A DNA stretch of 64,000 bases from Flaccisagitta enflata (Eukaryota; Chaetognatha; Sagittoidea; Aphragmophora), in NCBI GenBank assembly GCA_965153355.1, contig OZ231127.1, positions 99,076,001 through 99,140,000 on the forward strand. The letters are read 5' to 3'. Under the pieces are notes generated by a model. It was given only the letters and a program-made list of their open reading frames with translations. It did not search any database and was not told the origin of the DNA. Positions 12,037 through 23,975 of this stretch are shown here, piece after piece. Each line of letters opens with the position of its first letter. Position 1 is the first letter of the stretch. The position numbers were made by a program, and so were the translations under genes.

Positions 12037-12661
12037 TATAGGTTTCGAAGGGGTGACACTGGTACATACTATAGACAGTTGTTTGACACTATCCTGTTTG
12101 TTTTAAGCTTTCTGTCATATTTACTTTGTCTCAAACTTAATTTCAAGTGTCTCAAAATATGATACCCCAAACTAAACTCACTTTTCCTTACTTATAAGTT
12201 AACCGAGACAAAACAAATTTGTCTCATAACAAATATCCAATTAACTTTGTCTTCTTCTCCTTCGAACTACCGATAGGGATTCTTTTTGACCCCAAAAGTT
12301 TGGAGCGTCTCATTTGTTTATATCCAATTTCATTTATCTTGCTGTGAGACAATGTGAATAATGTTTTTTACCTCCCTGCTTTCCCCGGGCTGACAAGCTC
12401 TTGATGCTTAGAAATCACTTTTCACAAATTTGTCCAAACTTGATTTTTGAAAAGTCAAATGGATATACAACTTTCCAATGATATGTTCTGTAAGAATATC
12501 GCTATTTTAGTGGTTGCTAGGGAGCATCACAGGGCTGTCAGTGTCATCGTTCTACAGCCAAAATCACAAAAAGAGAAGGAACGTAGAAAACAACAAATTT
12601 ACAGAGTATTAAACATGTTCTAGATATCATGAGTAAATGAAGCAACGTTGGAAAGAGAATA

Positions 12662-12835
12662 CAGTAGAACCCTGCTCCAACAGACCTACTCCTAACTGAA
12701 ATCTGCCTATACCATATATGAATTCTTTGTCTCTCCAGTCAGCTTTCTTTTATTATTTTTATTGGCTATGAAATAATTCCACCTATAACAAGTTTTTTCT
12801 GGTCCCCTTAAATCTGTAAGAGCGGGATATGACTG
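12662..12835. mobile_element. pogo-like MITE (CAGTAGAACCC)
   Basis: CAGTAGAACCCTGCTCCAAC to GAGCGGGATATGACTG, TA on both sides. No coding capacity. Confidence 0.8.
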
Positions 12836-12859
12836 TATTTGCATAATTGTTTACAGGTA

Positions 12860-13034
12860 CAGTAGGACTCCGCTTCATTGGTTTCATTTTGACTGAAGAT
12901 TTTTCACCTTTATCTCAGGTTCACCTTTAAAGAGAGATAAAATGACATTAAAAGGATCATTTGGGACCTTAAAATGTAAACTTTTATTGATGGGAAACCT
13001 TTAAAAGCGGGTCTGTTATTTTGGGGTTCCACTG
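12860..13034. mobile_element. pogo-like MITE (CAGTAGGACTCCGC)
   Basis: CAGTAGGACTCCGCTTCATT to TTTTGGGGTTCCACTG. TA precedes it and AA follows, so one duplicate has mutated. Confidence 0.8.
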
Positions 13035-13199
13035 AACTAGTGCACACATATGACCAGGGGAAGCAACATTAGAAAGTCTAGTCTATTTCATAAAACTTGA
13101 TGAATTGCTATTTAAACCAGGATCAATTTGTTAGTGAATGAAAGCTAAATGTACTATCTTAGAGAAAATAAAAGTCCAGGACATTTTGTCATATTCTGG

Positions 13200-13550
13200 T
13201 TATGATATACATGATTTGATATGAAAATTGGTGACCAAAATGAAGCTGATAAGCAGGGCTAGTGAATGGTGCAAAGCTGAGACTCATTGGGTTCTTCATT
13301 TAGATTTTACATCAAAATAAGTAAAAGTGTTGACTTCAGGAAATGGACACAAAACTTTAATAGAATATGAATGCATAACGTTTTGTTACAGTGTCGCTTT
13401 GATATGAAAAATTTGGAAGTAAAATCAGTGACCATTTTGAAGCTGTTGATCAGGGCTATCTTTTGCCTCCAAGCAGAGATTCATAGCTCTAACCGCTTGG
13501 ATTCTACATCAAAAAGAGTGAGAATGTTGATTCTCAGGAATTGAAAAAAA
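13200..13550 (+). repeat. two diverged units of about 190 bp
   Basis: GATATGAAAAWTT..., GAAGCTG.TGATCAGGGCTA and TACATCAAAA motifs appear twice in the same order. No gene. Confidence 0.6.
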
Positions 13551-13744
13551 AAATTGTGTAGAGGTACTTCACTTCAAAATGACATTAAACTCTTTATCAA
13601 GACATGCCCTTACAGATGCAAGCAGTTTCTAAACTCTAAAAAGGTTATTCTAGATACTAGGCTGATAAAAATGGTCATTATCTTGTCAGATTTGAAATCA
13701 AACCATTCCTTCATCCAGCTTGGACTTTTATTTTTTCCAAGATA

Positions 13745-13910
13745 GTAGATAATGAGTAACCACCAAGGGTATGCGCGATTGATGCAAATGAAGTTCCTAC
13801 ATGAGCAAGAGATCATTTAACTGCAAGAGCTTAGGATTAGGGTATTACCCTTCACTTTCACAAAAGATTATGTCAAGCGTTTTTTTAAGTTTTGAACAGA
13901 AGAATAGATG
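13745..13910 (+). repeat. duplicated block continuation (partner 27352-27512)
   Basis: AATGAGTAACCACCAAGG, GCGCGATTGATGCAAAT and GAGCTTAGGATTAGGGTATT occur in both copies, so the duplication covers this part too, apart from an insertion or deletion in between. Confidence 0.82.
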
Positions 13911-14079
13911 TAAAAAAAATTTTGACAGTTCTTTTGGTAAGCTTATTTTGCACTCTTTTTCTTTCTTTTTTTCGGCAGAATTTTGCAGTCATAGTTTTCT
14001 TCAAATTGCATGAGCGAGCTATATTTACAAAACAAGGTCAACAAACCTAATTTGCATGGTAAAAGTAAATAAGGAAATT

Positions 14080-14216
14080 AAGGTAATAAAGGTAATAAAG
14101 GTAATAAAGGCAATAAAGGTAATAAAGGTAATAAAGGTAATAAAGGTAATAAAGGTAATAAAGGTAATAAAGGTAATAAAGGTAATAAAGGTAATAAAGG
14201 TAATAAAGGTAATAAA
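14080..14216 (+). repeat. (GGTAATAAA)n minisatellite
   Basis: About fifteen 9-bp units with few changes, next to the GC-ended element at 14247. Confidence 0.93.
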
Positions 14217-14246
14217 AATAAGGAAACAAAGGTAAAGGTAAATTGC

Positions 14247-14872
14247 AGCCCAAAGGCAGTAAGTGGTCAGCAGTACCCCTGCCCTGCTTGAGGAGTGTGT
14301 GATTCAAGTTGAGGGGGAGCAGGGCAGCAGCCCCGAAGGGACAAAGTCCTGTAGAAAACATGGGGATTTTTCCATCCGTCCGTCCGTCCGCCCCCCCCCC
14401 CCGCCCCATCCTCAGGGCTTCATCTCCTTTGGGGCCTATTCTGACCCAAATTCTGCCAAATGGCCCAAATCCAAGCAATATGGCCCAAATCTAAGCAAAA
14501 TGGCCCAAATTCAAGCAGTATGGTCCAAATCCAAGCAAAATGGCCCAAATCTGGTCAGAAATTAAGTATCAGAGGCCACAATATAGTTCAAAATGGTGGA
14601 CCTCAGGCCAGGATTGGGGCTCTCTAGCCAAATACAGGCCATATTTGGGCCATTTTGCTTGGATTTGGGCCATAATGCTTGAATTTGGGCCATTTTGCTT
14701 AGATTTGGGCCGTATTGCTTGGATTTGGGCCATTTGGCAGAATTTGGGTCAGAATAGGCCCCAAAGGAGACGAAGCCCTGAGGATGGGGCGGGGGGGACA
14801 TATGTACGTACGTACGGACAAAATCCCCCTGTGTTCTACAGGACTTTATCCCCTTCGGGTTCGCTGCCCAAA
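14247..14872. mobile_element. GC-ended palindromic element (GGCAGCAGCCCCGAAGGGG family)
   Basis: Left end GCAGTAAGTGGTCAGCAGTA, then GGCAGCAGCCCCGAAGGG. The right end is the inverted CCCCTTCGGGTTCGCTGCCC. Centre near 14610, with arms made of TGGCCCAAATCCAAGCAA units that fold on each other. CCCCGAAGGGG is itself a small hairpin. ORFs across it are shadows of the palindrome. Confidence 0.8.
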
Positions 14873-14879
14873 AAGGTAA

Positions 14880-15060
14880 AGGAAATAAAGGTAAAGGTAA
14901 TAAAGGTCAAGGTTTCTAAAGTACTTAACCTACCCTAAAGTACCCTTAAGTACCCTAAACGACCATAAAGTACCCAAAATTTCCTTAAGTATCCAAAACT
15001 ACCAAAAGTAACCTATAGTACCCTAAAGTACCCCAAAGTACCTTAAAGTACCTTTAAAAT
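14880..15060 (+). repeat. TAAAGTACCC decamer array
   Basis: Degenerate 10-bp units (TAAAGTACCC/TTAAGTACCC), the reverse complement of the array in 52965-53165. Confidence 0.8.
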
Positions 15061-15069
15061 GAAGATTTA

Positions 15070-15180
15070 GGCTGCACTGCACTACACTACACTACACTGC
15101 ACTGCACTGCAATGCAATGCACCGCACAGCACTGCAATGCACTGCACTGCACGGCAATGCACTGCACTACACTGCACTGT
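15070..15180 (+). repeat. (CACTG)n pentamer array
   Basis: Runs of CACTG, CAATG and CACTA. Confidence 0.9.
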
Positions 15181-15243
15181 ACTCTCCATCATGAAATTTT
15201 TTTTCAAGCAATGATTTTTGCTTTGTTGATTATGAGAGAGGTA

Positions 15244-15430
15244 AACAAGGCCAGATACACGGCTACCCCAGTTGCCTGCGGGTGGCAGGAGCTGTATTTC
15301 AGGTCACTTGATTATTTGGGCAGGAGCAGTGAAGACAAAGACGACCAAAAAAAATCAAGTGTGACGGACGGATTGACGGACGAACTGATGGATGGACAAA
15401 CTGACAGACAGATGGACGGAAGGACGGACG

Positions 15431-15461
<31 letters not shown>

Positions 15462-15562
15462 AGATGGACGGACGGACAGATGGACGGATGGAAGGATGGA
15501 CCAACAGACGGACCTACCGACAAAGCAGGGTGTGGACTCAACACTGTAGAGTCGCGTAGCAC
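15244..15562 (+). mobile_element. hairpin element, subfamily B
   Basis: Begins AACAAGGCCAGATACACGGCTACCCC. It has the B-type block (GGGCAGGAGCAGTGA.GACAAAGAC), a long GACG/GACA array (15365-15510) and ends GTAGAGTCGCGTAGCAC. The final arm of the hairpin is degraded. Confidence 0.8.
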
Positions 15563-15614
15563 CAAACTGAAAATTGAGCAAAATGTTTTGTTTTTTAAGT
15601 CATGCACACGCAAC

Positions 15615-16155
15615 TTATAAGTCGCGTGCTACGCGACTCTACACCCCGCTTTGTCCGTTGGTTGGTCGGTCAGTCGGTTGGTCTGTCATACTTTACTTTT
15701 TTATTTGTTTTATTCCTACCAACTCATTTTAAGTCAATTAGGTCATTTAAAGTCAAATTAGATCATATTAAGTCATTTTAGGTCATTTAAAGTCGGTTTA
15801 AGTCAATTTAAGTTATTTGAAACATTGTAATAGTTTTCATCATTTTAGTGATTTTAGGTCAATTTAAGTCAATTAAGGTCAGTTAAGTATGATATAAGTT
15901 ATTCTAGGTCAATTTAAGTCATTTTAGGTCAATTTAAGTCAATTCAAGTCATTTTTTTTTTAGTCACCAAGTCATCCTAGCCGTTTTAGATCAATTCAAG
16001 TCAATTTACATCATTTTAAGTCATTTTAGGTCATTTTGAATCATTTTAAGTCATCTTTGGTCAAATAAATTCAATGAGAGTCATTTTAGGGATGTGTTCA
16101 TGTAATAAAGTAATTATTTAAGTCTCGCACGCGACTTAAAGGTTTGGGCCTTGTT
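15615..16155 (-). mobile_element. hairpin element, subfamily A
   Basis: Minus orientation. The 3' hairpin GTCGCGTAGCACGCGAC is at the low-coordinate end, then the GACC-type array, then an array of about 10 bp (aagtcatttt / aagtcaattt on the plus strand), then GGCCTTGTT at 16147-16155. It directly follows the 15244 copy, tail to tail. Confidence 0.82.
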
Positions 16156-17832
16156 TTTAGAAAATCTTGGTATCATACTGTGGGTTTGTCATGCAAAACT
16201 TAAATTTTCTGTCATGGATAGGCGAGGATCAGCAAATCATTGAAAATAGTGGATTTTTAGGAGCAAAATCACCTATTTTATAGTTTTTTTTGACCAAGTT
16301 GTCATTATCCGTTACATGCACAAGTTGGGCTACGCTGAAAAAAAAAAATTAGTAACGAGGCTAAAAAAGACTCTATCTTGTGTAAAAAAACCTGGGGAAT
16401 CCAACCGTGACCTTTTTAGAGTCCTGCGGGTGGGGGGGGGGCATTTGGAAACGGCCAAAAAAAAAACCACCCAAAAATGGCTATTTTTGGGTATTTTTGG
16501 CCAAAATTTGGTACTTAAGTGGAGGCCAAGTGTTTAAATTCATAGTTGGGGACACTTCAAGATGTAAGAGACTAGTAAAACAAGAATCATGATGATGAGG
16601 CTATCGTGGGGTACCTAAAAAGGCCCAAAAAGGGCCCCTAAAGCAAAAAAAAATAGTCTTTTTTTCATTGTGACTTCAAATAAGATTGGAATGCCTTCAT
16701 ATTTGAAATGAAAGTTCCTAATAAATGCAACTACAATCATGTAAAAATTTGTGGCCCTCCTTAAATGGCTTCAAAGGAAAATTTGGCCAAAAAAACCAAA
16801 AATCGCTCAAAAAAATCAGGTTTTTGAGTTCATTGACCTAAAGACCATATATAATGGTCAGGGTGCCCCAATTTTTTTTTCTCTTTTGCTAAAATGAAAT
16901 GTTAGGAGGCTCTAAAAAAAATTTCAGGCCATATTTCCAAAAAATGGCTGAGATATGACCATTTGAAGTGACATGGTAAAACTGAAAAAAGGCGAAAATG
17001 GCCATTTGTTGGGATTCTTGGAAAAAATTTTGTACAAAAAGGGTTCCCAATAGTTTTAATTCATAGTTGGGGACACTTCAAGATGTAAGAGACAAGGAAA
17101 ACGAGAAACATAATGATGGGACTATTGTGGGGTACCTAAAAAGGCCCAAAAAGGGGCCCTAAAGCAAAAAATAAAAAGTTTTTTTTCATTGTGGCTACAA
17201 AAATGATTGAAATGCCTTAAAATTTGAAATGGAAGTTCCTAATAAATGCAACTAACACCATGTAAAAATTTGTGGCCCTACTTAAACGGCTTCATAAGAA
17301 AAATTGGCCACAAAAACCAAAAATCGCTCAAAAAAATCAGGTTTTTGAGTTCATTGACCTAAAAACAATACTTAAAGGTCAGGGTACCCCATTTTTTTCT
17401 ATTTTGCTAACATAACATGTTTGGAGGTTGCAAAAAAATTGCAGGCCATATTTCTAAAAGATGGCTAAGATATGACCATTTTAAGTGATGTGGTAAAACT
17501 GAAAAACGGCAAAACTGGCCATTTTTGGATATTCTTTGAAACTATTCAGTACAAAAATAGGTCCCAATAGTTTAAATTTATAGTTGGGGACACTTCAAGA
17601 TATAAGAGACTAGGAAAATAAGGATCATGACGATGGGGCTATTGTTGGGCACCTAAAAAGGCCCAAAAAGGGCCCCTAAAGCCAAAAACAAATATTTTTT
17701 TTCATCGTGGCTAAAAAAATGATTGGAATGCCTTCAAATTTGAAATGGAAGTTCCTAATTAATGTAACTACCATCATGTAAAATTTTTTTGGCCCTCCTT
17801 AAATTTGGCCACAAAAACCCAAAAGGGGTTTT

Positions 17833-17927
17833 TGGCTTCACTGCTCCTGCCCAAATGATCTGGTGACCTCAATTATGGCCCCTGCCCACCCGCACGCGAC
17901 TGGGGTAGCCGTGTATCCGGCCTTGTT
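17833..17927 (-). mobile_element. hairpin element, subfamily B, 5' fragment
   Basis: Contains the B-type 5' end only (read on minus: AACAAGGCCGGATACACGGC, then CAGTCGCGTGCGGGTGGGC). It lies between the two arms of the large inverted repeat at 16335-19595. Confidence 0.75.
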
Positions 17928-18025
17928 TTGTCCAGTGTTACCAAATTATTTCTGATATTCACATCTAAGCCATTTTTTGGAACTATGGAATGAAATTTTT
18001 TAGGAACCTCAGAAGATGTTAAATA

Positions 18026-18234
18026 AACAAGGCTGGATACACGGCTACCGAAGTCGCGTGCGGGTGGGCAGGGGCCATATTTGAGGCCACTCCATCATTT
18101 GGGCAGGAGCAGTCAGGCCAAAGACCGCAAAAAAAACAAAAAGAGTAAAGTATGACGGACGGACCGACGGATGGACGGAAGGACGGACCGACAGACCGAC
18201 AAAGCGGGTTGTAGAGTGGCGTAGCAAGCAACTA
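18026..18234 (+). mobile_element. hairpin element, subfamily B
   Basis: AACAAGGCTGGATACACGGC, subterminal AGTCGCGTGCGGG, GACG/GACC array 18150-18200, and an eroded 3' hairpin (GTAGAGTGGCGTAGCAAGCAAC) before TAAAAA. Confidence 0.82.
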
Positions 18235-18267
18235 AAAAAAAGAATGGGAGTCTCTGACCTTAGAATA

Positions 18268-18322
18268 TTTTTAGTCGCAGACAGGCGACTACACCTTGCC
18301 GTGTTGGTCGGTAGGTCGGTAA
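18268..18322 (-). mobile_element. hairpin element, 3' fragment
   Basis: On minus it ends in a GTCGCCTGTCTGCGACTAAAA hairpin after a short GACC-type array. The 5' part is missing. Confidence 0.6.
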
Positions 18323-18349
18323 CAAATTTTGTTGAATTCTGAATGGTTT

Positions 18350-18546
18350 TTGGTCGCGTGCTACGCGACTCTACACCCCGCTTTGTTGGTCCGTCAGTCT
18401 GTCCATCCGTCAGACCGTCACACTTCCCTTTTTTTGGATTTTTGCTGTCTTTGTCCTCACTGCTCCTGCCCAAGTGATCAAATGACCTCAAATACAGCCC
18501 CTGCCCACCCACACGCGATTGGGGTAGCCATGTATCCGACCTTGTT
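18350..18546 (-). mobile_element. hairpin element, subfamily B
   Basis: Complete on minus: CAAGGTCGGATACATGGC 5' end, AATCGCGTGTGGGTGGGC subterminal motif, GACGG array, and GTCGCGTAGCACGCGAC terminal hairpin. Confidence 0.82.
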
Positions 18547-19674
18547 GCATTACCGACTGGATTGCTGTGTAACCGGCCTTGTTTGAATTAAAAATTGTGA
18601 TTTTTTTCGAGCAATCTTACTGTTTTAAGGCCAAATTTCCCCATGAAGCCGTGTGAGGAGGGCCACAAAATTTTACATAGTGGTAGTTATATCATTTTGG
18701 AACTTCCATTTCAAATTTAAAGGCATTCCAATCATTTTTGTAGCCACAATGAAAAAAAAAGTCTTTTTTGCTTTAGGGGCCCTTTTTGGGCCTTTTTAGG
18801 TACCCCACAATAGCCCCATCATAATGATTTTGTTTTGTTTTCCTAGTCTCTCACATCTTGATGTGTCCCCAATTATGAATTAAAACTATTGGGACCCCTT
18901 TTTGTCCTCAATTTTTTCTAAGAATCTTAAAAAATGGCCATTTTTGCCATTTTCCAATTTTGCCACGTCACTTCAAATGGTCATATCTCATTTCTTGGAA
19001 ATATGACCTGAAATTTTTTTTGGAACCTTTAAACATCTTATATTTGCAAAAAAGAAAAAAAAATTGGTACCCTGACCTTAAAATGTTGTTTTTAGGTTAA
19101 TGAACTCAAAAATCTTATTTTTTTGGAGCTATTTTTGGTTTTTGTGGCCAAATTTTCCCATGAAGCCATTTAAGAAGGGCCACAAATTTTTGCATGATGG
19201 TAGTTGCATTTATACGGAACTTCCATTTCAAATTTGAAGGCATTCCAATAATTTTTTTGGCCTCAATGAAAAAAAACTATTTATTTTTTGCTTTAGGGAC
19301 CCTTTTTGGGCCTCTTTAGGTACCCCACAATAGCCCCATCATCATGATTCTTGTTTTACTAGTCCCTTACATCTTGAAGTGTCCCCAATTATGAAATTAA
19401 ACACTTGGCCTCCATATAAGTACCAAATTTTGGCCAAAAATACCCAAAATTAGCCATTTTTGGGTGTTTTTTGGGGGCCGTTTCTAAACGCTCCCGCGTA
19501 GGGCTCTAAAAATGTCATGGTTGGATTCCCCAGGTTTTTTTGCACAAGATTGAGTCTTTTTTAGCCTCGTTACTCAATTTTTTTTTTTGCGACTAGAGAT
19601 AATACTGTGATCGTGATTGCGCACTGTCTGGCGATATGTCCGATTGGCATTTCCAAAGTAGGTTAATATCGACC

Positions 19675-20070
19675 CCCCCAATTGACACACATAAGAGAAA
19701 ACATGGCTTTGTGACACACATAGGAGAAAATTGGTGTGTGAGACACATGGGAGACAAATAGGTTGTATGACACACATTTGGAGAAAATTGGGTTGTGTGA
19801 CACACATTTAGAAAAATACTGAATTGTGTGACACACATTGGAGAAAACTGGGTTGTTTGTCACATAATTGGAAAAAAACTGCTTGTTCGACACAAATTTA
19901 GAAAAAAAACTGGATAGAGTGACACACATTAAGAAAACTGAGTTGAGTGAAACATATTTGGAGAAAACTAGGTATCTGACAAAAATTTGGAAAAAACTGG
20001 GTTGTGTGACACATGTTTGGAGAAAACTGGGTTTTGAGACTGTGGGACACACATAGGAAAAAACTGAATT
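19675..20070 (+). repeat. tandem array of about 31-bp units
   Basis: About 12 degenerate units of GTGTGACACACATTTGGAGA plus AAACTGGGTT. The Cys/Val/Phe-rich ORFs on minus come from the array. Confidence 0.88.
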
Positions 20071-20074
20071 GTGT

Positions 20075-20207
20075 GGGGCAGTGATGGTGAAGGTCCAGTG
20101 ACCTGGGCATTTCGGCAAAAGCAATGAGCTCAAAAGCGCAAAAAAAGCTGAAAAAGTAAAATGGGGACCGACTGACAGACAAAGCGGGGTGTAGAGTGGC
20201 GTACTAT
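20075..20207 (+). mobile_element. hairpin element, subfamily B variant, partial
   Basis: GTGATGGTGAAGGTCCAGTGACC...GGCA block, short GACC array and GCGGGGTGTAGAGTGGCGTA. It shares its block with the 53327 copy. The 5' end is lost. Confidence 0.6.
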
Positions 20208-20217
20208 CTTCACAAAA

Positions 20218-20420
20218 AACAAGGCCAACACCTATAAGTCGCGTGCGAGACTTACGGGTTGACTTAGAATTGCTGAGGATGACTTAGAATGACTTAGATT
20301 ACCTTGAAATGATTTAAAATTACTAAAAGAGATAAAATTGATAAAAAAAGTAAAAGTGTGACGGGCCAACCGACGGACGGACGGAGAAAGCGGGTTGTAG
20401 AGTTGCATGCACGCGACTAA
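20218..20420 (+). mobile_element. hairpin element, subfamily A
   Basis: AACAAGGCCAACACC, then AGTCGCGTGCGAGACTT, a few ATGACTTAGA units, a GACGG array and a GTTGCATGCACGCGACTAAAAA end. Confidence 0.85.
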
Positions 20421-20455
20421 AAATCCTCCCACCTGATAACTTGGTTTGTATCATT

Positions 20456-20830
20456 CTACACGGTAGTATGGTCCAGAAAAGTACCATTTTGAGAAATCAA
20501 GTGGTGGAAAAAGCGTTTCTGAACCCTTTTTTCGTGCTGAAGCCAGTGGTGATGGTCCCTAGGCTGTAAAATGATCGGGCACCCCACAACATTTGCCCTG
20601 AACGAGCATATATACCAATTTTGACATATTTCAGCCATTATCGAGCAAACTGGTGGGGTTTTAATCTGTTTTTCTCTCAAAATAAACACAAAAGCCACTG
20701 ATTGATTTTGTTATTAGTACAATGCATATTCATACAGGTTTCAAACATTTTGACTTGAAAATATATGCATTTTTAGCCCTGGGGCCCTGTATCAAGCATA
20801 AAATTCAAATTCTCGGCAGTTTTTTTTCAC

Positions 20831-20892
<62 letters not shown>

Positions 20893-21058
20893 TTGAGTGT
20901 TGTTTTTGTTTGCTGTTGTTGTTGTTATTTGCTGTTGCTGTTGTTGTTGCCTTAAACGGATTATTCTTCGACTCTTGAAAATAAGTATTTTCTCTCTTTC
21001 TTATCTTCAAAAATGTAACTGTTGTTGCTGATGCTGTTGCTGAGTTTAACATTCTTGC

Positions 21059-21113
<55 letters not shown>

Positions 21114-21235
21114 GCTGTTGTTGTTGCTGTTGCTATTGTTTTTAAGGGTTGTTACTGCTTGGGCCAAAAGTGTTGGTTGCCGATATTACTTCTGAAAAAA
21201 AAACACTGTCTGAAAATTAATCATCTGTTAACTAA
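20456..21235. repeat. left arm of a 4.4-kb inverted repeat
   Basis: Inverted copy of 24280-24910: TACACGG.., AAATCAAGTGGTGGAAAAAG, GTGATGGTCCC, GCATATATACCAATTTTGAC, GGGGCCCTGTATC, and the inner GCCGATATTACTTCTGAAAAA. It contains (GTT)n runs at 20829-20891 and 21058-21140. Confidence 0.87.
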
Positions 21236-21518
21236 CTAATTCAGCGATTGAGTCAACAAGTTTTAATGTCATAAAAAACAATACATTAAAGAGACAGGAA
21301 ATGACCAATTCAATGAAGAAGAAAAAGCCCGTAAAGGCTGGTAAATGAGAGCAAAAAAACTTCCAATACCGAATAAAGCAAAGGTGGTAGCACAAGGTCG
21401 AATAGCGGAAAAAGAAAAAAATTATCGCAAAGTGGCAGGTATACTTCAGTGATCTGGCATTAGATTTAGAAAACAACTGGATTCGGTTCAATTAATTAAT
21501 ATTCATGAATACTATGCG

Positions 21519-21915
21519 AATTAAAAAAAAAGACGCACCTTTTTATAAACTGATAAAACTGACTTAAAAAGTATCAAAAAAATTTTACAGAGAGAGTGAT
21601 TTAGAAGATTTTCAAATTATCTTTCATTCTAGACCAATCCCAGATCTGTATCTTTAACGGTTTAGGAGCTAGAGCTCTTTAAAGTGAGACACCATTTTGC
21701 TGAATTGCATCTTTTTCAAAGGGACTGCAAAAACAAATTTGGCAACATTTTTACTCAAACTATTGCCATTTCCAAACAAAAAAAGATAGAGATACCAGAT
21801 TGGCGCCAAATGAAAGAGTTTTTTAAGGGCTTCAAAATGGTCTAAGATTTTAGTTAATTTTTTTGATTTTCAATGGCGCAATCAACCATTCAAAAGTGCG
21901 TCTTTTTTTTTAATT
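21519..21915. mobile_element. 397-bp MITE with AATTAAAAAAAAAGACGCAC ends
   Basis: AATTAAAAAAAAAGACGCAC at the left and GTGCGTCTTTTTTTTTAATT at the right. Lies inside the 4.4-kb inverted repeat. No ORF. Confidence 0.75.
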
Positions 21916-21980
21916 CATATAGTATAGGTTCGGTTTAGATACTGCTAAGACCGACTTTTGGTTGTGGTTATAATTTGATA

Positions 21981-22139
21981 TTAGTCGCGGACTCCCAGCT
22001 CTAGAACTTGCTGTGTTGGTCTTTCGGTCCACCGGTCCATTGGTCTGTCGGTCCATAAAAACCAAATTCAAGCATTTTGTTTGCTATTCCACTCCTGCCC
22101 ACCCGTCCGCTACTTAGGAGGAGTGTATAAGGCCTTGTT
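21981..22139 (-). mobile_element. hairpin element, subfamily C, degenerate
   Basis: On minus it runs from AACAAGGCCTTATAC through GCGGACGGGTGGGCAGGAG to GAGTCCGCGACTAA. The loop side of the hairpin has decayed. Confidence 0.68.
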
Positions 22140-22315
22140 TTTCTTAACGAAGTGAAATTTTTTTCGCATGTTTGAAAATTGCTGATCATCCAAAAGTAAC
22201 AATGATACTTCAAGAAATACATTTTTAAGCTAAATAGATTTAGCAAGTGATCATTAAACATGCCGGACGCATATATCACAAGTCTAAGTATTGAAAAAAT
22301 AAAAAACAAGAGAGA

Positions 22316-22445
<130 letters not shown>

Positions 22446-22865
22446 CAGGAGTAAGAAGAGATGGAGGAGGAGGAAGAAGAAGATGAGGTCATTATCTTTA
22501 ATCCATAATCGATCGTAGGCACATAAATTAGTAGCAACTGATAACTCGGGTAACTGCCATTAGCAATCCGACTGAAGGATAGAATTGGGTAGAAATGGGT
22601 ACCCACTCATTGATAGTGACAGAGCAGAAAATTCATCTTAGAATTCTGTAACTTTTGGAAGGCATATTTTCAAGTGTACTTGAAAAACCTTTGGTTGGCT
22701 GCAACATGCTGAAACATGCTTGAATGCAATGTCACATCCTGAGGCCCGAGGTCCTATGGAAAAAAATTGACAGGTGCAAGTGTACCTAAATTCTCTTATC
22801 CCATACAATGATGCAAGTGAGCAGAAAATGTAGTAAAAGCTATTTAATAGCATACAAACTCTAAT

Positions 22866-23090
22866 AGCAGCCCAAAGGCAGTAAGTGGTCAGCGGAACCC
22901 ATGCCCTGCTTGAGTAGTATGGAAGAGGAGCAGGACAGCGGCCCCGAAGGGGACAAAGTCCTGTGGAGCGCAGGAGGAATCTGTCTGTCCGCCCATCCGC
23001 CCATCCATCTGTCTGTCCGTCCATCCGTCCATCCGTTCATCAGTCCGTCTGTACATCCATGCTGTCTCCCTTCTATCCAGGATGCCATGT
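22866..23090. mobile_element. GC-ended element, partial
   Basis: GCAGCCCAAAGGCAGTAAGT, GGACAGCGGCCCCGAAGGGG and a GTCC/ATCC array. Only one end is present. Confidence 0.68.
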
Positions 23091-23129
23091 TATTTAAACT
23101 CTAATCAAATAGCATGGAGAAATGACAAA

Positions 23130-23680
23130 AGACAGTATATGGACAACGGTACCCTTCTCAAGTAGTTTGTAGGTTAAGTTAAGGGTGGAGCAGGCCAGGA
23201 TCTGGGTCTCTGAGGCTAGAATCTGGTTCTCAGGGGCCAATTTCTTGTTCTTTGATGCCGGGATTTGAGAGACTGAGGCAAGGACTTGGGTACTTGAGGC
23301 CGGAACCTGGGTCTTAGAGGCTAGAATCTGGGTCCCAGAGGTCATGATCTGGGTCTTTAAGGCATGGATGTGGGTTTAAGAAGCCAGAACCTGGGTATCA
23401 GAAGCCAGAATCTAGCTCAAAGGGGCCAAACTGATGGATTTCAGACCAAGATGCAGGTTTTCTAACCAGATTTTGGCTATTTTGCATGGATTTGGGCCAT
23501 TTCGCAAGGATTTGGGCCATTTTGCTTGAATTTGGGCCATTCAGTTTGAATTCGGGCCCCAACGGAGATGAAGCCCTGTGGGTGGGGTTGGGGGGGATGT
23601 ACGGATGGACAGATGGATGAATGGACAGCCATACGTATGGACATATGGACAGATTCCCTCCCTTTGGGGCCGCCACTGCC
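23130..23680. mobile_element. GC-ended element with CTGGG/GAGGC repeats
   Basis: Units of about 27 bp (CTGGGTCTYNGAGGCYNGAAT) from 23200 to 23420, GGGCCATTTTGC units to 23540, then a GGATGGAC array and a terminal GGGGCCGCCACTGCCC. Confidence 0.65.
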
Positions 23681-23975
23681 CAAAAAGAAGTAATAGTACC
23701 TTCAGACAGCAGACAGCCAGACTCCCCGACTTGGCAAGGTACAGAGCTGCATAACATGCAATCTAACTAGTAGCAAAAGGATTTTTCACATTTAAACCTT
23801 GAACATTACAGCAGCCTCGTTCAGCGGCATCGCTAACGCCATGAAGACCATCGACAGTTAATTTTATCGCAACAAAAGCATCATCCGTTGGCCACTAGAT
23901 AGGTTGCTTTGTCAGCCAGTCAGTGGACCATGTCTGAGTGGAATTTTTCTGATCCAGCATTGCAAGATGATCGAA

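Larger units (their letters stand above)
11321..12420 (+). repeat. diverged satellite-like DNA with two small MITEs
   Basis: TGTCTC/ACTTTGTCTC motifs from both arrays persist without strict periodicity. Two 93-bp MITEs are listed separately. No gene. Confidence 0.65.
12540..13160 (+). repeat. duplicated block, copy 1 (partner 26745-27340)
   Basis: Both copies hold the same two MITEs in the same order plus the same flanks (AATCACAAAAAGAGAAG, CAACAAATTTACAGAGTATT, GTGCACACATATGACCAG). Confidence 0.85.
16335..19595. repeat. large inverted repeat built of 520-bp units
   Basis: The left arm (16335-17830) has about three tandem units; CCTAAAAAGGCCCAAAAA recurs near 16611, 17135 and 17650. The right arm (18590-19595) has about two inverted units (near 18783 and 19306). 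The outer ends match too: TAGTAACGAGGCTAAAAAAG at left, CTTTTTTAGCCTCGTTACT at right. The centre holds several hairpin elements. No gene. Confidence 0.85.

Noticed and set aside
15112-15613. Frames rich in Asp-Gly-Arg-Thr or Pro-Ser-Val
   Set aside because: Products of the GACG/GTCC array of a hairpin element. The same pseudo-protein recurs at 18045, 22638 and 32096.
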